A DNA stretch of 64,000 bases, from NCBI GenBank assembly GCA_963205255.1, contig CAUJIK010000054.1, positions 1 to 64,000 on the forward strand. The letters are read 5' to 3'. Below, in pieces: positions 35,070 through 43,738 of this stretch. Position numbers and translations under genes: made by a program. Under the pieces are notes generated by a model. The model saw nothing but the letters and a program-made list of their open reading frames with translations. It did no database searches and was not told the DNA's origin. The DNA comes from Pseudomonadota bacterium. GTDB taxonomy: Bacteria; Pseudomonadota; Gammaproteobacteria; Steroidobacterales; Steroidobacteraceae. Positions within the stretch are counted from its first letter, which is position 1; every line of letters begins with the position of its first letter.

Positions 35070-37268
35070 GTGAGCGCCCCGATATACAAGATCGCCATCG
35101 ACACGCCTCTGCGGCGGCTGTTCGACTACCTGCCCGCGGCCCAGGGGCCGCAGGCGCTGCCCGGCATGCGCGTGCTGGTGCCTTTCGGGCGGCAGCGGAT
35201 CGCCGGGCTGGTCATCGAGACGGCCGGGGAATCCGAGCTGCCAGCCACGAAACTGCGTCAGGTGCTGCAGGTGCTCGACACCGCGCCCCTGTTCGACCAC
35301 GCCATGCTCGGCTTCCTGCGCTGGGCCGCCGACTACTACCACCATCCGGTGGGCCAGGTGATGGCCACGGCCATGCCGAAGCTGCTGCGCGAGGGCCGCG
35401 ACGTCACCGTGTACGAGCGCCGCTGGCGCATCACTCAGGAGGGCCGCGCCGCACTGGCCGCAGGCGCCGTGCAACGCGCGCCCCGACAGCGCGCTCTGCT
35501 GGATATCCTTTCCCCCCTGCCCTGGCTTGGTGAGGCGCGCATCGACGAACTTGCGCCACATTGGCGCAGCGCCGCCCGCGCGCTGGCGGCGCGCGGCTTC
35601 ATCGCCTTGGATGAAGTGGCCGTCGAGAGTGCCCCACCGGCGCCCATCACCGCGCGCACCTCCGGCCTCACGCTCACGCCCGACCAGCAGCAGGCCGTGG
35701 ACGCCGTGCGCGCAAGGCTCGGCACACCGGCGGCCTTCCTGCTCGATGGCGTGACGGGAAGCGGCAAGACCGAGGTCTATCTGCAGCTCACGGCGGCGGC
35801 GCTGGCGCGTGGCGAATCGGTGCTGGTGCTGTGTCCGGAGATCGGGCTCACGCCACAGCTGGTGGCCCGCTTCAACGCGCGCTTCAGCGAACCCATCGCG
35901 GCCCTGCACTCGGGCCTCACCGACCGCGAACGCGCCGCGGCCTGGCAGCTGGCCGCGCGCGGCGGTGCTCGTATCGTGATCGGCACCCGCTCGGCCGTAT
36001 TCGCGCCCATCCCGCGACTGGGACTGATGGTGGTGGACGAGGAACACGACGCCTCGTACAAGCAGCAGGAAGGAGGATTCCGTTATTCAGCGCGCGACCT
36101 CGCACTGCTGCGCGCGCAGCGCGGCGGCATCCCGGTGCTGCTGGGGTCAGCCACGCCCTCCTTCGAATCGCTGCACAACGTGCAGCTGGGCAAGCTTCAG
36201 CAACTGTCGCTTCCGGCGCGCGCGGGCAATGCGGCCGCGCCGCGCACGGTGGTGGTGGATATGCGCGCGCATGCCGTGCACAAGGGTTTTGCGATGCCGT
36301 TGCTCGCCGCGATGGAGCGTCATCTCGGCGATGGCGGGCAGGTACTGCTGTATCTGAACCGCCGCGGCTACGCGCCCACACTGCTGTGCAACACCTGCGG
36401 CTGGGTGGCCGGATGCCGTCAGTGCGATGCGCGCCTGACTGTGCACCAGCGCAGCGGCCGGCTGGCCTGCCATCACTGCGGCGCGGACGAACCTCGTCCC
36501 GCCGCCTGCCCGCGCTGCGGTTACCCGGTGCAGCCGCTGGGCCATGGCACCGCGCGTGTGGAGGACACGCTGGCGGCGCGTTTTCCGCAATATGCGGTCG
36601 AGCGCTTCGATCGCGACACGCTGCAGCACCAGCAGGCGCTGGAAGGCGCCATCGACCGCGTGACCAGCGGCGCGGCGCGCATTCTGGTGGGCACGCAGAT
36701 GCTCACCAAGGGCCACCATTTTCCCGACGTGACGCTGGTAGGCGTGCTCAACGCCGACCAGAGCCTGTTCAGCACCGATTTTCGCGCCGCCGAACGGCTG
36801 GCCCAGACCATCGTGCAGGTGGCGGGGCGCGCGGGGCGCGCCGACCGGCCCGGCGAGGTGCTGATCCAGAGCGAGTATCCGGATCACCCACTGCTGCGCA
36901 CGCTGATCACTGCCGGCTATGGCGCCTTTGCCCAGGACGCGCTGGCCGAGCGCGCGGCGGCGCTCTGGCCGCCCTATGGGCGCATCGCCCTGCTGCGCGC
37001 TTCGAGCACCGCGCCGGATGCGGCATTGGGATTTCTTCGTGCCGCCGTGGCCGCCGCAAATCACCCGACCGGCATCGCGCTGCGCGAACCCATTCCCGCG
37101 GCGATGACCCGCAAGGCCGGCCGCTACCATGCGCAGCTGCTGGTGGAGTGCGGCAACCGCGGCCGGCTGCAGCAGTTCCTGGCCGCATGGGTACCCCTTG
37201 TCGAGGCTCTGCCCGCTCACGCGAACCTGCGCTGGGCGCTGGACGTGGATCCGCTCGAAGTGTTCTAG
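35070..37268 (+). CDS. priA: Primosomal replication restart helicase PriA
   Basis: 732 residues with a GTG start. It unwinds forked DNA to reload the replisome. The N-terminal 3'-DNA-binding domain (DTPLRRLFDYLPA) is followed by Walker A GVTGSGKTEVYL, DEEH in MVVDEEHDASYKQ, and the zinc-binding insert (eight Cys between CNTCGWVAGCRQCDARL and CPRCG). The helicase core ends with TIVQVAGRAGRADRPGEV and a C-terminal domain. The next gene begins 7 bases downstream. Confidence 0.97.
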   Translation: MSAPIYKIAIDTPLRRLFDYLPAAQGPQALPGMRVLVPFGRQRIAGLVIETAGESELPATKLRQVLQVLDTAPLFDHAMLGFLRWAADYYHHPVGQVMATAMPKLLREGRDVTVYERRWRITQEGRAALAAGAVQRAPRQRALLDILSPLPWLGEARIDELAPHWRSAARALAARGFIALDEVAVESAPPAPITARTSGLTLTPDQQQAVDAVRARLGTPAAFLLDGVTGSGKTEVYLQLTAAALARGESVLVLCPEIGLTPQLVARFNARFSEPIAALHSGLTDRERAAAWQLAARGGARIVIGTRSAVFAPIPRLGLMVVDEEHDASYKQQEGGFRYSARDLALLRAQRGGIPVLLGSATPSFESLHNVQLGKLQQLSLPARAGNAAAPRTVVVDMRAHAVHKGFAMPLLAAMERHLGDGGQVLLYLNRRGYAPTLLCNTCGWVAGCRQCDARLTVHQRSGRLACHHCGADEPRPAACPRCGYPVQPLGHGTARVEDTLAARFPQYAVERFDRDTLQHQQALEGAIDRVTSGAARILVGTQMLTKGHHFPDVTLVGVLNADQSLFSTDFRAAERLAQTIVQVAGRAGRADRPGEVLIQSEYPDHPLLRTLITAGYGAFAQDALAERAAALWPPYGRIALLRASSTAPDAALGFLRAAVAAANHPTGIALREPIPAAMTRKAGRYHAQLLVECGNRGRLQQFLAAWVPLVEALPAHANLRWALDVDPLEVF

Positions 37269-37275
37269 TCGCCGC

Positions 37276-37638
37276 ATGATCTTCCTGCACTACAGCGGCT
37301 GCAGCACCTGCCGCAAAGCGCGCGCCTGGCTGCGCGAGCACGACATCACCGTCACCGAGCGCCCCATCGTCGAGCAGCCGCCCACCAGGGCGGAGCTCAC
37401 ACGCTGGGTGCCGGCGAGCGGCCTGCCGCTGCGCAAGTGGCTCAACACTTCCGGCCAGAGCTACCGCGCGCTGGGCAAGGAGAAGGTTGCCGCCATGACC
37501 GAGGCGCAGCTGATCGACGCCCTGAGCCGCGACGGCAAGCTGGTGAAGCGCCCGGTGCTGGTCGATGGTGATCGTGTGCTGGTGGGCTTCGACGCGGCCG
37601 CCTATGCCGCGTTGGCGCGATCCTCATCCCGGGGCTGA
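37276..37638 (+). CDS. ArsC/Spx/YffB-family thioredoxin-fold protein
   Basis: 120 residues from MIFLHYSGCSTCRKARAWL; Cys9 and Cys12 form the CxxC seen in Spx-like and some ArsC proteins. SGQSYRALG and LVKRPVLVDGDRVLVGFD are the typical middle and C-terminal motifs. It may be a thiol-disulfide reductase or glutathione-dependent arsenate reductase-like enzyme; no arsenic genes are near. Its 3' end is duplicated in degenerate form at 38278-38351. Confidence 0.9.
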   Translation: MIFLHYSGCSTCRKARAWLREHDITVTERPIVEQPPTRAELTRWVPASGLPLRKWLNTSGQSYRALGKEKVAAMTEAQLIDALSRDGKLVKRPVLVDGDRVLVGFDAAAYAALARSSSRG

Positions 37639-37670
37639 TCCAGGCGCTGACACGCCTGGTCCAGCCTTGC
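37564..37670 (+). repeat. Direct repeat copy A (3' end of ArsC/Spx-like gene plus downstream)
   Basis: About 100 bases that recur, degenerate, at 38278-38370 in the same orientation. The best block, from CCGCCTATGCCGCG to CTCATCC, has about 28 of 32 identical bases, and a second block of 27 bases around ATCCAGGCGCTGAC differs at 3 positions. A has a 12-base insertion relative to B. On the minus strand, beyond the ArsC-like stop, A encodes ARLDQACQRLDQ, resembling AKLDRARQRLDE at the DUF4188 C-terminus. Confidence 0.75.
37640..37659. terminator. Possible bidirectional hairpin between convergent genes
   Basis: A perfect 7-base stem CCAGGCG/CGCCTGG with a 6-base loop lies just after the ArsC-like stop and before the convergent haem-binding gene's stop. 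There is no immediate T tract (a run of seven T occurs about 30 bases on), so factor-independent termination is uncertain. Confidence 0.3.
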
Positions 37671-37687
37671 CGACCCTTGCGGCCAGT

Positions 37688-38185
37688 TCATTTTTTTCCG
37701 GCGCTTTTCGGCCCGGTTAGCGCCTCGATGCCCGCTGCCACGCAGGCCTCGTCCTGCTCTGCCGTCGCACCACTGGCGCCGATGGCGCCTATCACCCGCC
37801 CTGCGGAAACCACCGGCATACCACCCCGCATGCCCACATAGTCGGGGATGCTGAGCAGGAAATTCTCGTTCCCGGACTGCATGCGATCGAGCAGAGCACC
37901 GCTCGGGCGCCGGGTCAGCAGCGCTGTTCGCGCCTTGTGCGTGGCGAAATCCATACGGGCATAGTTGGCCCCCTCCATCCTGAACGCATACAGGACATGC
38001 CCACCTTCATCCAGAGCAACCACAGCCATCTGCCAACCCTTCTCGGCTGACATCTTCAGACAGATATCAACAGCTTTGCGTGCAGCATCCGGACCGAAGA
38101 CCGGCGCCTGACTGATCTGGGCAGAAGCAGACGTCGCAGCCGACAGCGCAACGACAACACTCAGTGACAACAACTGACGAATCAT
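37688..38185 (-). CDS. GlcG/HbpS-like haem-binding family exported protein
   Basis: 165 residues with a clear signal peptide (LLSLSVVVALSAATSASA, then QIS). The mature domain has the family signatures ALDEGGHVLYAFRMEGA, DFATHKARTALLTRRPSG, MRGGMPVV and GAIGASGATAEQDEACVAAG. Family members bind haem or cobalamin or act as periplasmic sensors. Start choice is supported by a strong GGGAGAGG ribosome-binding site. The gene is bracketed by direct repeats A and B and preceded by a 42-base palindrome, so it looks like an inserted unit with its own control. Confidence 0.88.
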   Translation of the reverse strand: MIRQLLSLSVVVALSAATSASAQISQAPVFGPDAARKAVDICLKMSAEKGWQMAVVALDEGGHVLYAFRMEGANYARMDFATHKARTALLTRRPSGALLDRMQSGNENFLLSIPDYVGMRGGMPVVSAGRVIGAIGASGATAEQDEACVAAGIEALTGPKSAGKK

Positions 38186-38213
38186 GTCCTCTCCCTTATT
38201 GTTTGGATCGCAA

Positions 38214-38255
38214 TGGCGAAGAACGTACTTTGCTCCCAAAGCATGTACTTCGCCA
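38214..38255. promoter_or_regulatory. 42-base palindrome upstream of haem-binding gene
   Basis: Two 19-base arms separated by CTCC: left TGGCGAAGAACGTACTTTG, right CAAAGCATGTACTTCGCCA; 16 of 19 positions pair. It ends about 29 bases before the haem-binding protein's start codon. It could be an operator for a dimeric or tetrameric repressor, or a stable hairpin in the mRNA leader. Confidence 0.6.
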
Positions 38256-38277
38256 ATACGCGGCAACTTGCAAACAA

Positions 38278-38370
38278 GATGACGATCGTGCGCTGCCGGC
38301 TTTGCACCAGCCGCCTATGCCGCGCTGATGCGACCCTCATCCAGACGCTGACGCGCCCGGTCCAGTTTCG
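38278..38370 (+). pseudogene. Direct repeat copy B: decayed 3' fragment of the ArsC/Spx-like gene
   Basis: Copy of repeat A. In one frame it begins DDDRALP (compare DGDRVLV in the intact gene). After a one-base shift it reads GFAPAAYAALMRPSSRR and a stop, compared with GFDAAAYAALARSSSRG and a stop. It therefore looks like the tail of a second ArsC/Spx-like gene with a frameshift and no 5' part. It overlaps the end of the convergent DUF4188 gene (stop at 38315-38317). Confidence 0.65.
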
Positions 38371-38800
38371 CGATGACCGGCCGCAACGAGGTCGCCGCGC
38401 CCAGCCCCGTCGGCGGCATGTGCACATAGATCGATTCGGCGCGCGGCGCGGGATAGGTCTCATGCCAGATGCCGACGGCATCCCCGCCTGCCCGCGCCCG
38501 CCGGTTGAAGGCGGCCCAGGCCGACCGGTGCCGACCCTTCCCGTCGACGGCATAGTCATAGAGACGCTCGAGACTGGACCAGTACTGCAACACCGTGGGC
38601 GTGCGGGGAAAGCCGAATGTCCGATACCCGAGCAGCCCCGAATCCGGATCGCTCGCAAGCTCGCGGAGCATCGGCGGCATGGCCGCCATGGCGGGCAACC
38701 ACAGATCAGGCCGCAGCCAGTTGTTGATGCGCATGCCGATCAGGAAGACGACCAGCTCGCCGTCGTAGTCGTGGGTCATCCGGCCTGGCAACGGTTTCAT
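38315..38800 (-). CDS. DUF4188 family protein
   Basis: 161 residues. Family features are ELVVFLIGMRINNWLRPDLW, FGFPRTPTVLQYWSSLERLYDYA and GIWHETYPAPRAESIYVHMPP. The fold is a ferredoxin-like (monooxygenase/chlorite-dismutase-like) domain; its biochemical activity is not established. It is divergently transcribed from a MerR regulator with a 75-base AT-rich gap, the classic arrangement for a regulator-controlled gene. Confidence 0.86.
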   Translation of the reverse strand: MKPLPGRMTHDYDGELVVFLIGMRINNWLRPDLWLPAMAAMPPMLRELASDPDSGLLGYRTFGFPRTPTVLQYWSSLERLYDYAVDGKGRHRSAWAAFNRRARAGGDAVGIWHETYPAPRAESIYVHMPPTGLGAATSLRPVIAKLDRARQRLDEGRISAA

Positions 38801-38815
38801 CGCGGCTCCGGGGCA

Positions 38816-38849
38816 TAATGGATAGTGGAACGACCCAATAATAGATAGT
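38816..38849. promoter_or_regulatory. AT-rich divergent control region between DUF4188 and MerR genes
   Basis: Two direct copies, TAATGGATAGT (38816-38826) and TAATAGATAGT (38839-38849), start 23 bases apart, about two helical turns. They are followed by a partial palindrome GATAGTTTTAATATC. This is the only strongly AT-rich patch in the neighbourhood and is the likely operator for the MerR protein. Confidence 0.5.
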
Positions 38850-38875
38850 TTTAATATCCAATATCAAGAGGCAGC

Positions 38876-39490
38876 ATGCGCATCTCGGGGCTTTCGCGGG
38901 TAACCGGTGTTCCGGTGGCGACCATCAAGTACTACCTGCGCGAGGGGTTGCTGTTCCCCGGCAGGCTCACCTCATCCACACAGGCGCTCTACGACGAGGC
39001 GCACACGGCAAGGCTGCGGCTGATCCGCGCCCTGCTCGGCCCGGCCGGCCTTTCGATCACGCAGGTGCGCGATGTGCTGCGGATCATCGACGACCCGGGA
39101 CCGGACATGTTCGATCTGCTCGGACGCGTGCAATGCGCCACCATGCTGCCCAGCCAGAGGCCAGACACGGCGGCCGCGGAGGAGCTCATCGGACGCGCCG
39201 GATGGCACATCGAGCCAGACAGCCCGGAGATGCACCGGCTCGCCGCGGCGCTGGACGGGCTCGCCGCCGCGGGCTTCGTCCCGCCGGAAGGGATGCTGGA
39301 ACGCTATGCGGCAGGTCTGCACCAGCTGGCCAGCGCGGAGATCGCCCATATCCCCACCGAGTCGGCGGAGGCCGCGGTGCGCTACACGGTGCTGGGCACC
39401 CTCCTCATAGAACCGGTGCTGCTGGCGCTGCGGCGCCTTGCGCAGCAGGACGCGGCCAGGCGCCGCTTCGGCGCGCCGACAACCGGTTAG
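38876..39490 (+). CDS. MerR-family transcriptional regulator
   Basis: 204 residues. The N-terminal winged helix ([26 protein letters not shown]) is a typical MerR DNA-binding domain, then a dimerisation helix (about 75-110) and a ~100-residue effector domain without the Cys triad of metal-sensing MerR proteins. AGAGG precedes the start. Divergent from DUF4188, it probably controls that gene and itself; its effector is unknown. argS starts 13 bases after its stop. Confidence 0.9.
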   Translation: MRISGLSRVTGVPVATIKYYLREGLLFPGRLTSSTQALYDEAHTARLRLIRALLGPAGLSITQVRDVLRIIDDPGPDMFDLLGRVQCATMLPSQRPDTAAAEELIGRAGWHIEPDSPEMHRLAAALDGLAAAGFVPPEGMLERYAAGLHQLASAEIAHIPTESAEAAVRYTVLGTLLIEPVLLALRRLAQQDAARRRFGAPTTG

Positions 39491-39503
39491 ACTTGCGCCC
39501 CCC

Positions 39504-41264
39504 ATGAAACAAGACATCGAACAGCTGCTGCACGCGGCACTGGCGCATCTGAAGGGCAGCGTGCTGCCGGAGGATCTGCCGCTCTCGAACCTGGGCCTGG
39601 AACGCACCCGCGACACGGCCAATGGCGACTACGCCAGCAATGTGGCCATGCGCCTGGCGAAGCAGGCGAAGCTGCCGCCGCGCGAGCTGGCGCAGAAGAT
39701 CGTGGCCGCCCTGCCCCTCTCGCCTGCTCTGGCCAGGGTCGAGATCGCCGGCGCCGGCTTCATCAATTTCTTCCTGGCCGGCAGCGCACAGGCCGACGTG
39801 GTGCGCCGTGTGCACGAACTCGGCGCGGCCTTCGGCCGCAATGGCAGCGGCGGCAACCGCCGCATCCTGGTGGAGTTCGTGTCGTCGAACCCCACCGGGC
39901 CGCTGCATGTGGGCCATGGCCGCCACGGCGCCTTCGGCGCCAGCGTGGCGAACCTGCTCGAAGCCAATGGCTGGTCCGTGCATCGCGAGTACTACATCAA
40001 CGATGCCGGCCGCCAGGTGGACATCCTCGCGGTAAGCGTGTGGCTGCGTTATCTCGAGGCCTGTGGCGGGAAGTTCCGCTTCCCGGCCAATGGCTACCAG
40101 GGCGACTACGTGCGCGAGATCGCCGCCGACCTCTTGCAGAAGGCGGGCGAGAGCCTTTGCCGCCCCGACGGCGAGGTGTTCGGCAACCTGCCCGCCGATG
40201 AACCCGAGGGCGGCGACAAGGAAACCTACATCGACGCGGTGATCGGCCGCGCGCGGCAGCTGCTCGGCGATCAGGGGTTCCGCGAAGTCTCGGATCTTGC
40301 GCTCGCGGCCATCCTCGCCGACATGGAGAACGACCTCACCGAGTTCGGCGTGATCTACGACCGCTGGTACTCGGAACGCTCGCTGGCCGAAAACGGCGCC
40401 ATCGACCGCGCGCTGGATCGCCTGCGCAAGCAGGATCATGTGTACGAGAAGGGCGGCGCGCTGTGGTTCCGTGCCACCACCTTCGGCGACGAGAAGGATC
40501 GCGTGGTAGTGCGCGAGAACGGCGTGAAGACCTACTTCGCCTCCGACATCGCCTATCACCTGGAAAAGCGCGAGCGCGGCTTCGATGTGCTGCTGGACAT
40601 CCTCGGCTCGGATCATCATGGCTATGTGGCGCGCGTGAAGGCCGGCCTTGCCGCCATGGGCGAACCGCCGGAGAGCCTGGAAGCATTGCTGGTGCAGTTC
40701 GTCTCGCTGTACCGCAATGGCGAGAAGGCCTCCATGTCCACGCGCGCCGGCGAGTTCATCACGCTGCGCCAGCTGCGCGCCGAGGTGGGCAACGATGCGG
40801 CGCGCTTCTTCTATGTAGTGCGCAGCCACGACCAGCATCTGGATTTCGACCTGGAGCTGGCCAAGAGCCGCACCAACGAGAATCCGGTCTACTACATCCA
40901 GTACGCGCATGCCCGCGTGGCGAGCGTGCTGCGGCAGCTCGCGGCCAAGGGATATCAGCTCGATCTCGCGCTCGGCCTCGCGAGTCTCGCCACGCTGACC
41001 TCGCAGCAGGAGAGCGCGCTGCTCACGCAGCTGGGCAAGTATCCGGAGCTGATCCAGCTGGCGGGCGCGAACCGCGCGCCGCATGCGCTGGTGCACTACC
41101 TGCGCGATCTCGCCAATGCCTTCCACACCTGGTACAACGCCGAGCAGTTCATCGTCGAGGATGCGGCCACGCGCAATGCGCGCCTGGCGCTGGCGCTGGC
41201 CGCGCAGCAGGTGATCCGCAACGGCCTTGCGCTGCTGGGCGTATCGGCGCCGGAGACCATGTGA
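39504..41264 (+). CDS. argS: Arginyl-tRNA synthetase
   Basis: 586 residues. The N-terminal additional domain (about 1-90, [18 protein letters not shown]), class I HIGH motif in [17 protein letters not shown], a KMSK-like [12 protein letters not shown], and an all-helical anticodon-binding C-terminus ([13 protein letters not shown]) are present. It charges tRNA-Arg. The longer frame upstream overlaps MerR and is discarded. The GTG start of the SPOR gene overlaps its stop. Confidence 0.97.
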   Translation: MKQDIEQLLHAALAHLKGSVLPEDLPLSNLGLERTRDTANGDYASNVAMRLAKQAKLPPRELAQKIVAALPLSPALARVEIAGAGFINFFLAGSAQADVVRRVHELGAAFGRNGSGGNRRILVEFVSSNPTGPLHVGHGRHGAFGASVANLLEANGWSVHREYYINDAGRQVDILAVSVWLRYLEACGGKFRFPANGYQGDYVREIAADLLQKAGESLCRPDGEVFGNLPADEPEGGDKETYIDAVIGRARQLLGDQGFREVSDLALAAILADMENDLTEFGVIYDRWYSERSLAENGAIDRALDRLRKQDHVYEKGGALWFRATTFGDEKDRVVVRENGVKTYFASDIAYHLEKRERGFDVLLDILGSDHHGYVARVKAGLAAMGEPPESLEALLVQFVSLYRNGEKASMSTRAGEFITLRQLRAEVGNDAARFFYVVRSHDQHLDFDLELAKSRTNENPVYYIQYAHARVASVLRQLAAKGYQLDLALGLASLATLTSQQESALLTQLGKYPELIQLAGANRAPHALVHYLRDLANAFHTWYNAEQFIVEDAATRNARLALALAAQQVIRNGLALLGVSAPETM

Positions 41265-41851
41265 GCAACCGCCAGCGACTGACCAGCCGGGACTTCAAGC
41301 ACGGCGGACGCAACGCGTCGGCGCCCGGCACGCGCCTGCGGGACGTGGGCATTGGTCTTGCCATTGGTCTGGCGGTGGCGCTGGGCGTGTACGTTTCCGA
41401 TCATCGCGCCCGCAGCGATGAGGAAGCCGTTGCCGAGATCGAACCGCGGCCGCAGGCCAGCGACAAGGTCGCTGCCTCCGACGCCGCGGCGGAAGCCGAT
41501 GCCGATCAGGCCGTGCAGTACGACTTCTACGACCGGCTGCCGAAGTTCGAGGTGGTGGTGCCGGAACGCGAACGCGATGTGGGCGGCAGCGCGCAGAGCG
41601 CACGCGTCACGAGGCCAGGCGTCTATGTGCTGCAGGCCGGTTCCTACCGCAACCAGGCCGACGCCGAGCGGGTGCGTTCGCAGCTGGGCAAGCAGGGCAT
41701 CGAAGCCACGGTGCAACGCGTGCAGGTGGACGCCGATGTGTGGCACCGCGTGCGCGTGGGGCCGTTCAGCGATCTTGCGCAACTCGAAGCGTCGCGCGAC
41801 AACCTGCGTCGCGCCGACGTCGACACCATCGTGGTGCGCGTCGGCGATTGA
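41261..41851 (+). CDS. SPOR-domain inner-membrane protein
   Basis: 196 residues from a GTG overlapping the argS stop (GTGA). It has a short basic cytoplasmic N-terminus, one membrane helix (about 29-46, [17 protein letters not shown]), an acidic linker and a C-terminal SPOR domain (about 118-196: [21 protein letters not shown] and [15 protein letters not shown]). SPOR domains bind denuded septal peptidoglycan, so this is a FtsN-like or cell-division-associated protein. argS-SPOR pairing is common in gammaproteobacteria. Confidence 0.92.
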   Translation: MSNRQRLTSRDFKHGGRNASAPGTRLRDVGIGLAIGLAVALGVYVSDHRARSDEEAVAEIEPRPQASDKVAASDAAAEADADQAVQYDFYDRLPKFEVVVPERERDVGGSAQSARVTRPGVYVLQAGSYRNQADAERVRSQLGKQGIEATVQRVQVDADVWHRVRVGPFSDLAQLEASRDNLRRADVDTIVVRVGD

Positions 41852-41855
41852 GCCG

Positions 41856-42248
41856 TTACCGCAACTGCGTCGCCACGAAGTAGGCGAAGCCGAGCATCAC
41901 CGCCGATTGCCCGAGCACGGCCAGATACATCTGCCGCGCGACGCCGCTGGCGGTCGCGTGGATCTCGACGCGCAGGGCAGCGCCCATCTCGGCTATCTCC
42001 TTGCGCAGGCCGGCTCCCAACTCAGCCATCTCCTGACGCAAATCTGCACCCATCTCGGCCATTTCCTGACGCAAATCGGCGCCCATCTGGAGCATCTCCT
42101 GCCGCCGCAGCAGCAGGTCATGCTTGGTAGCGAGCGTGTCGCGTGCTCCGGTCAGCTCGATTTCGATGGCGCGCACGATCGCCCGCGCCTGGGCAGGCGG
42201 GACGGCGGCATTCTCGAGCACTTCGAGCGACTCGGCTTGCATTGGCAC
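41856..42248 (-). CDS. Coiled-coil protein with C-terminal membrane helix (DUF1640-like)
   Basis: 130 residues if started at the GTG seven bases after AGGAG; a Met two codons later is the alternative. The N-terminal helix (LEVLENAAVPPAQARAIVRA) and ATKHDL linker resemble DUF1640-type bacterial proteins. The middle is an 11-residue repeated coiled coil (EMAEMGADLRQ units), and a membrane helix (YLAVLGQSAVMLGFAYFV) ends it. Probably oligomeric and tail-anchored; function unknown. Convergent with the SPOR gene. Confidence 0.75.
   Translation of the reverse strand: MPMQAESLEVLENAAVPPAQARAIVRAIEIELTGARDTLATKHDLLLRRQEMLQMGADLRQEMAEMGADLRQEMAELGAGLRKEIAEMGAALRVEIHATASGVARQMYLAVLGQSAVMLGFAYFVATQLR
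41994..42092 (-). repeat. Three 33-base in-frame tandem repeats
   Basis: Units at 41994-42026, 42027-42059 and 42060-42092 encode 11-residue coiled-coil repeats. The last two share about 28 of 33 bases, including CCTGACGCAAATC; the first is more divergent. They suggest repeat expansion or contraction of the rod. Confidence 0.7.
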
Positions 42249-42418
42249 GATCAGACTCCTGGCAGGGCGGGCTGTCAACGGAGGACCGTCGGAGCATGGT
42301 CCACGCCTGCGGCGGACGCAGCATCCAAATCTGGCGCAACCGCGCAGAATCCTGCGCGCAAGCACCTCAACGGATTCCGGTCCCGACGCTTCGTTGCAAA
42401 CCCGCGCCCGGAGTGCAG

Positions 42419-43738
42419 CTACTCCACGCGCCAGGCCTGCGTGCCGCGCGGGTGCTCATACCAGCCCGGATCGGCGTAGCCATCCGGCAGACGGTCGCGC
42501 ACCTTCAGCACGGTGAACATGCCGCCCATCTCCACATTCCCGAACGGCCCATGCCCGACCATCATCGGAATGGTGTTCTCCGGACCGTGCATATGGCCCA
42601 TGCCGCTGTGCTCGGCATGTTCGGCCATGCCGCCCTGTCCCATGGGGTGGTACCCCGGCAACAGCGCGCTCAGGCGTTCGCCCAGTGAAGCCTGATCCAC
42701 ACCGATGGGGTTTGGAATTCCATGCCCCATCGCGTTCATGGTGTGATGCGACTTGTGGCAATGCAGTGCCCAGTCGCCAGGCACATCTGCCACGAACTCG
42801 ATATCGCGTGTCTGACCCACGGCCACGCTCTCGGTGACTTCGCTGCGCCATTGCGCGCGTGGCCAGCGGCCGCCGTCGCCGCCGGTCACCTGGAAGCGGA
42901 AGCCATGCAGGTGGATAGGGTGATCGTGCATCGAGAGATTGCCGACGCGGATGCGCACGCGCTGGCCGGTGCGCACCACCAGCGGATCGATAGCCGGAAA
43001 CAGCTTCGAGTTGAAGGTCCACAGGTCGAAGTCCGTCATCACCGAAGGATCGGGACGATAGGTGCCGGGATGCACGGCCCAGTTGTGCAGCAGGAAGGCG
43101 AAGTCACGGTCCACCGCATCCTGCGCGCGGTCGCGCGGATGAATGATGAACAGACCCATCATGCCCGAAGCCAGCTGCACCACCTCGTCGGCATGCGGGT
43201 GGTACATGTGGGTGCCGTGCTGGCGCAGCGTGAACTCGTAGGCCCAGGTCTCGCCCGGCTTGATGTGCGGCTGCGTGAGCCCGCCCACGCCATCCATGCC
43301 GCAGGGCAGAAGGATGCCGTGCCAGTGGATGCTGGTGTGTTCGGGCAGACGATTGGTGACCAGGATGCGCACGCGGTCGCCTTCCACGGCTTCGATGGTC
43401 GGGCCGGGTGTGATGCCGTTGTAGCCCCATGCCTTTATCTTCGTGCCGGGCGCGAACTCGTGCTCGATCTCCTCGGCGACAAGGTGGAATTCCTTCACGC
43501 CGTTCACGCGCCTGAAGGGCAGCGAGCGGCCGTTGAGCGTGGTGATGCGCGCGCCCTGCGCCGAAGCCGGTGCGGCAGGCGTCGGCGCTGCGTGAGTGTG
43601 CGCGGGCGTCGCCGCCGCGGGCTCTGCCGGCGCAGTGTGATGATGATGCGCGTGCGGATCCTCGGCGCCGCGCGCCATCCCCGCCGCGAAGGTGGCGCCG
43701 CCAGCCGCGGCGAGCAGGTTGCGTCGCGAGATCTTCAT
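42419..43738 (-). CDS. Multicopper oxidase with Tat signal
   Basis: 439 residues. A twin-arginine signal (MKISRRNLLAAAGGATFAAG) exports it folded. Copper ligands are HWHG, HMYHPHAD, HPIHLHG and the HCHKSHHTMNAMGHG stretch carrying the T1/T3 Cys-His pair. A His-rich N-terminus (HAHHHH) and a Met/His-rich C-terminus (AEHAEHSGMGHMHG) are typical of copper-tolerance oxidases. It should oxidise Cu(I) or phenolics in the periplasm. It is coupled by ATGA to the TolC-like gene and lies in a CopL-TolC-oxidase operon. Confidence 0.93.
   Translation of the reverse strand: MKISRRNLLAAAGGATFAAGMARGAEDPHAHHHHTAPAEPAAATPAHTHAAPTPAAPASAQGARITTLNGRSLPFRRVNGVKEFHLVAEEIEHEFAPGTKIKAWGYNGITPGPTIEAVEGDRVRILVTNRLPEHTSIHWHGILLPCGMDGVGGLTQPHIKPGETWAYEFTLRQHGTHMYHPHADEVVQLASGMMGLFIIHPRDRAQDAVDRDFAFLLHNWAVHPGTYRPDPSVMTDFDLWTFNSKLFPAIDPLVVRTGQRVRIRVGNLSMHDHPIHLHGFRFQVTGGDGGRWPRAQWRSEVTESVAVGQTRDIEFVADVPGDWALHCHKSHHTMNAMGHGIPNPIGVDQASLGERLSALLPGYHPMGQGGMAEHAEHSGMGHMHGPENTIPMMVGHGPFGNVEMGGMFTVLKVRDRLPDGYADPGWYEHPRGTQAWRVE

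Noticed and set aside
41994..42092. CRISPR-like repeats
   Set aside because: Repeats are contiguous with no spacers and lie in frame inside a coiled-coil gene.
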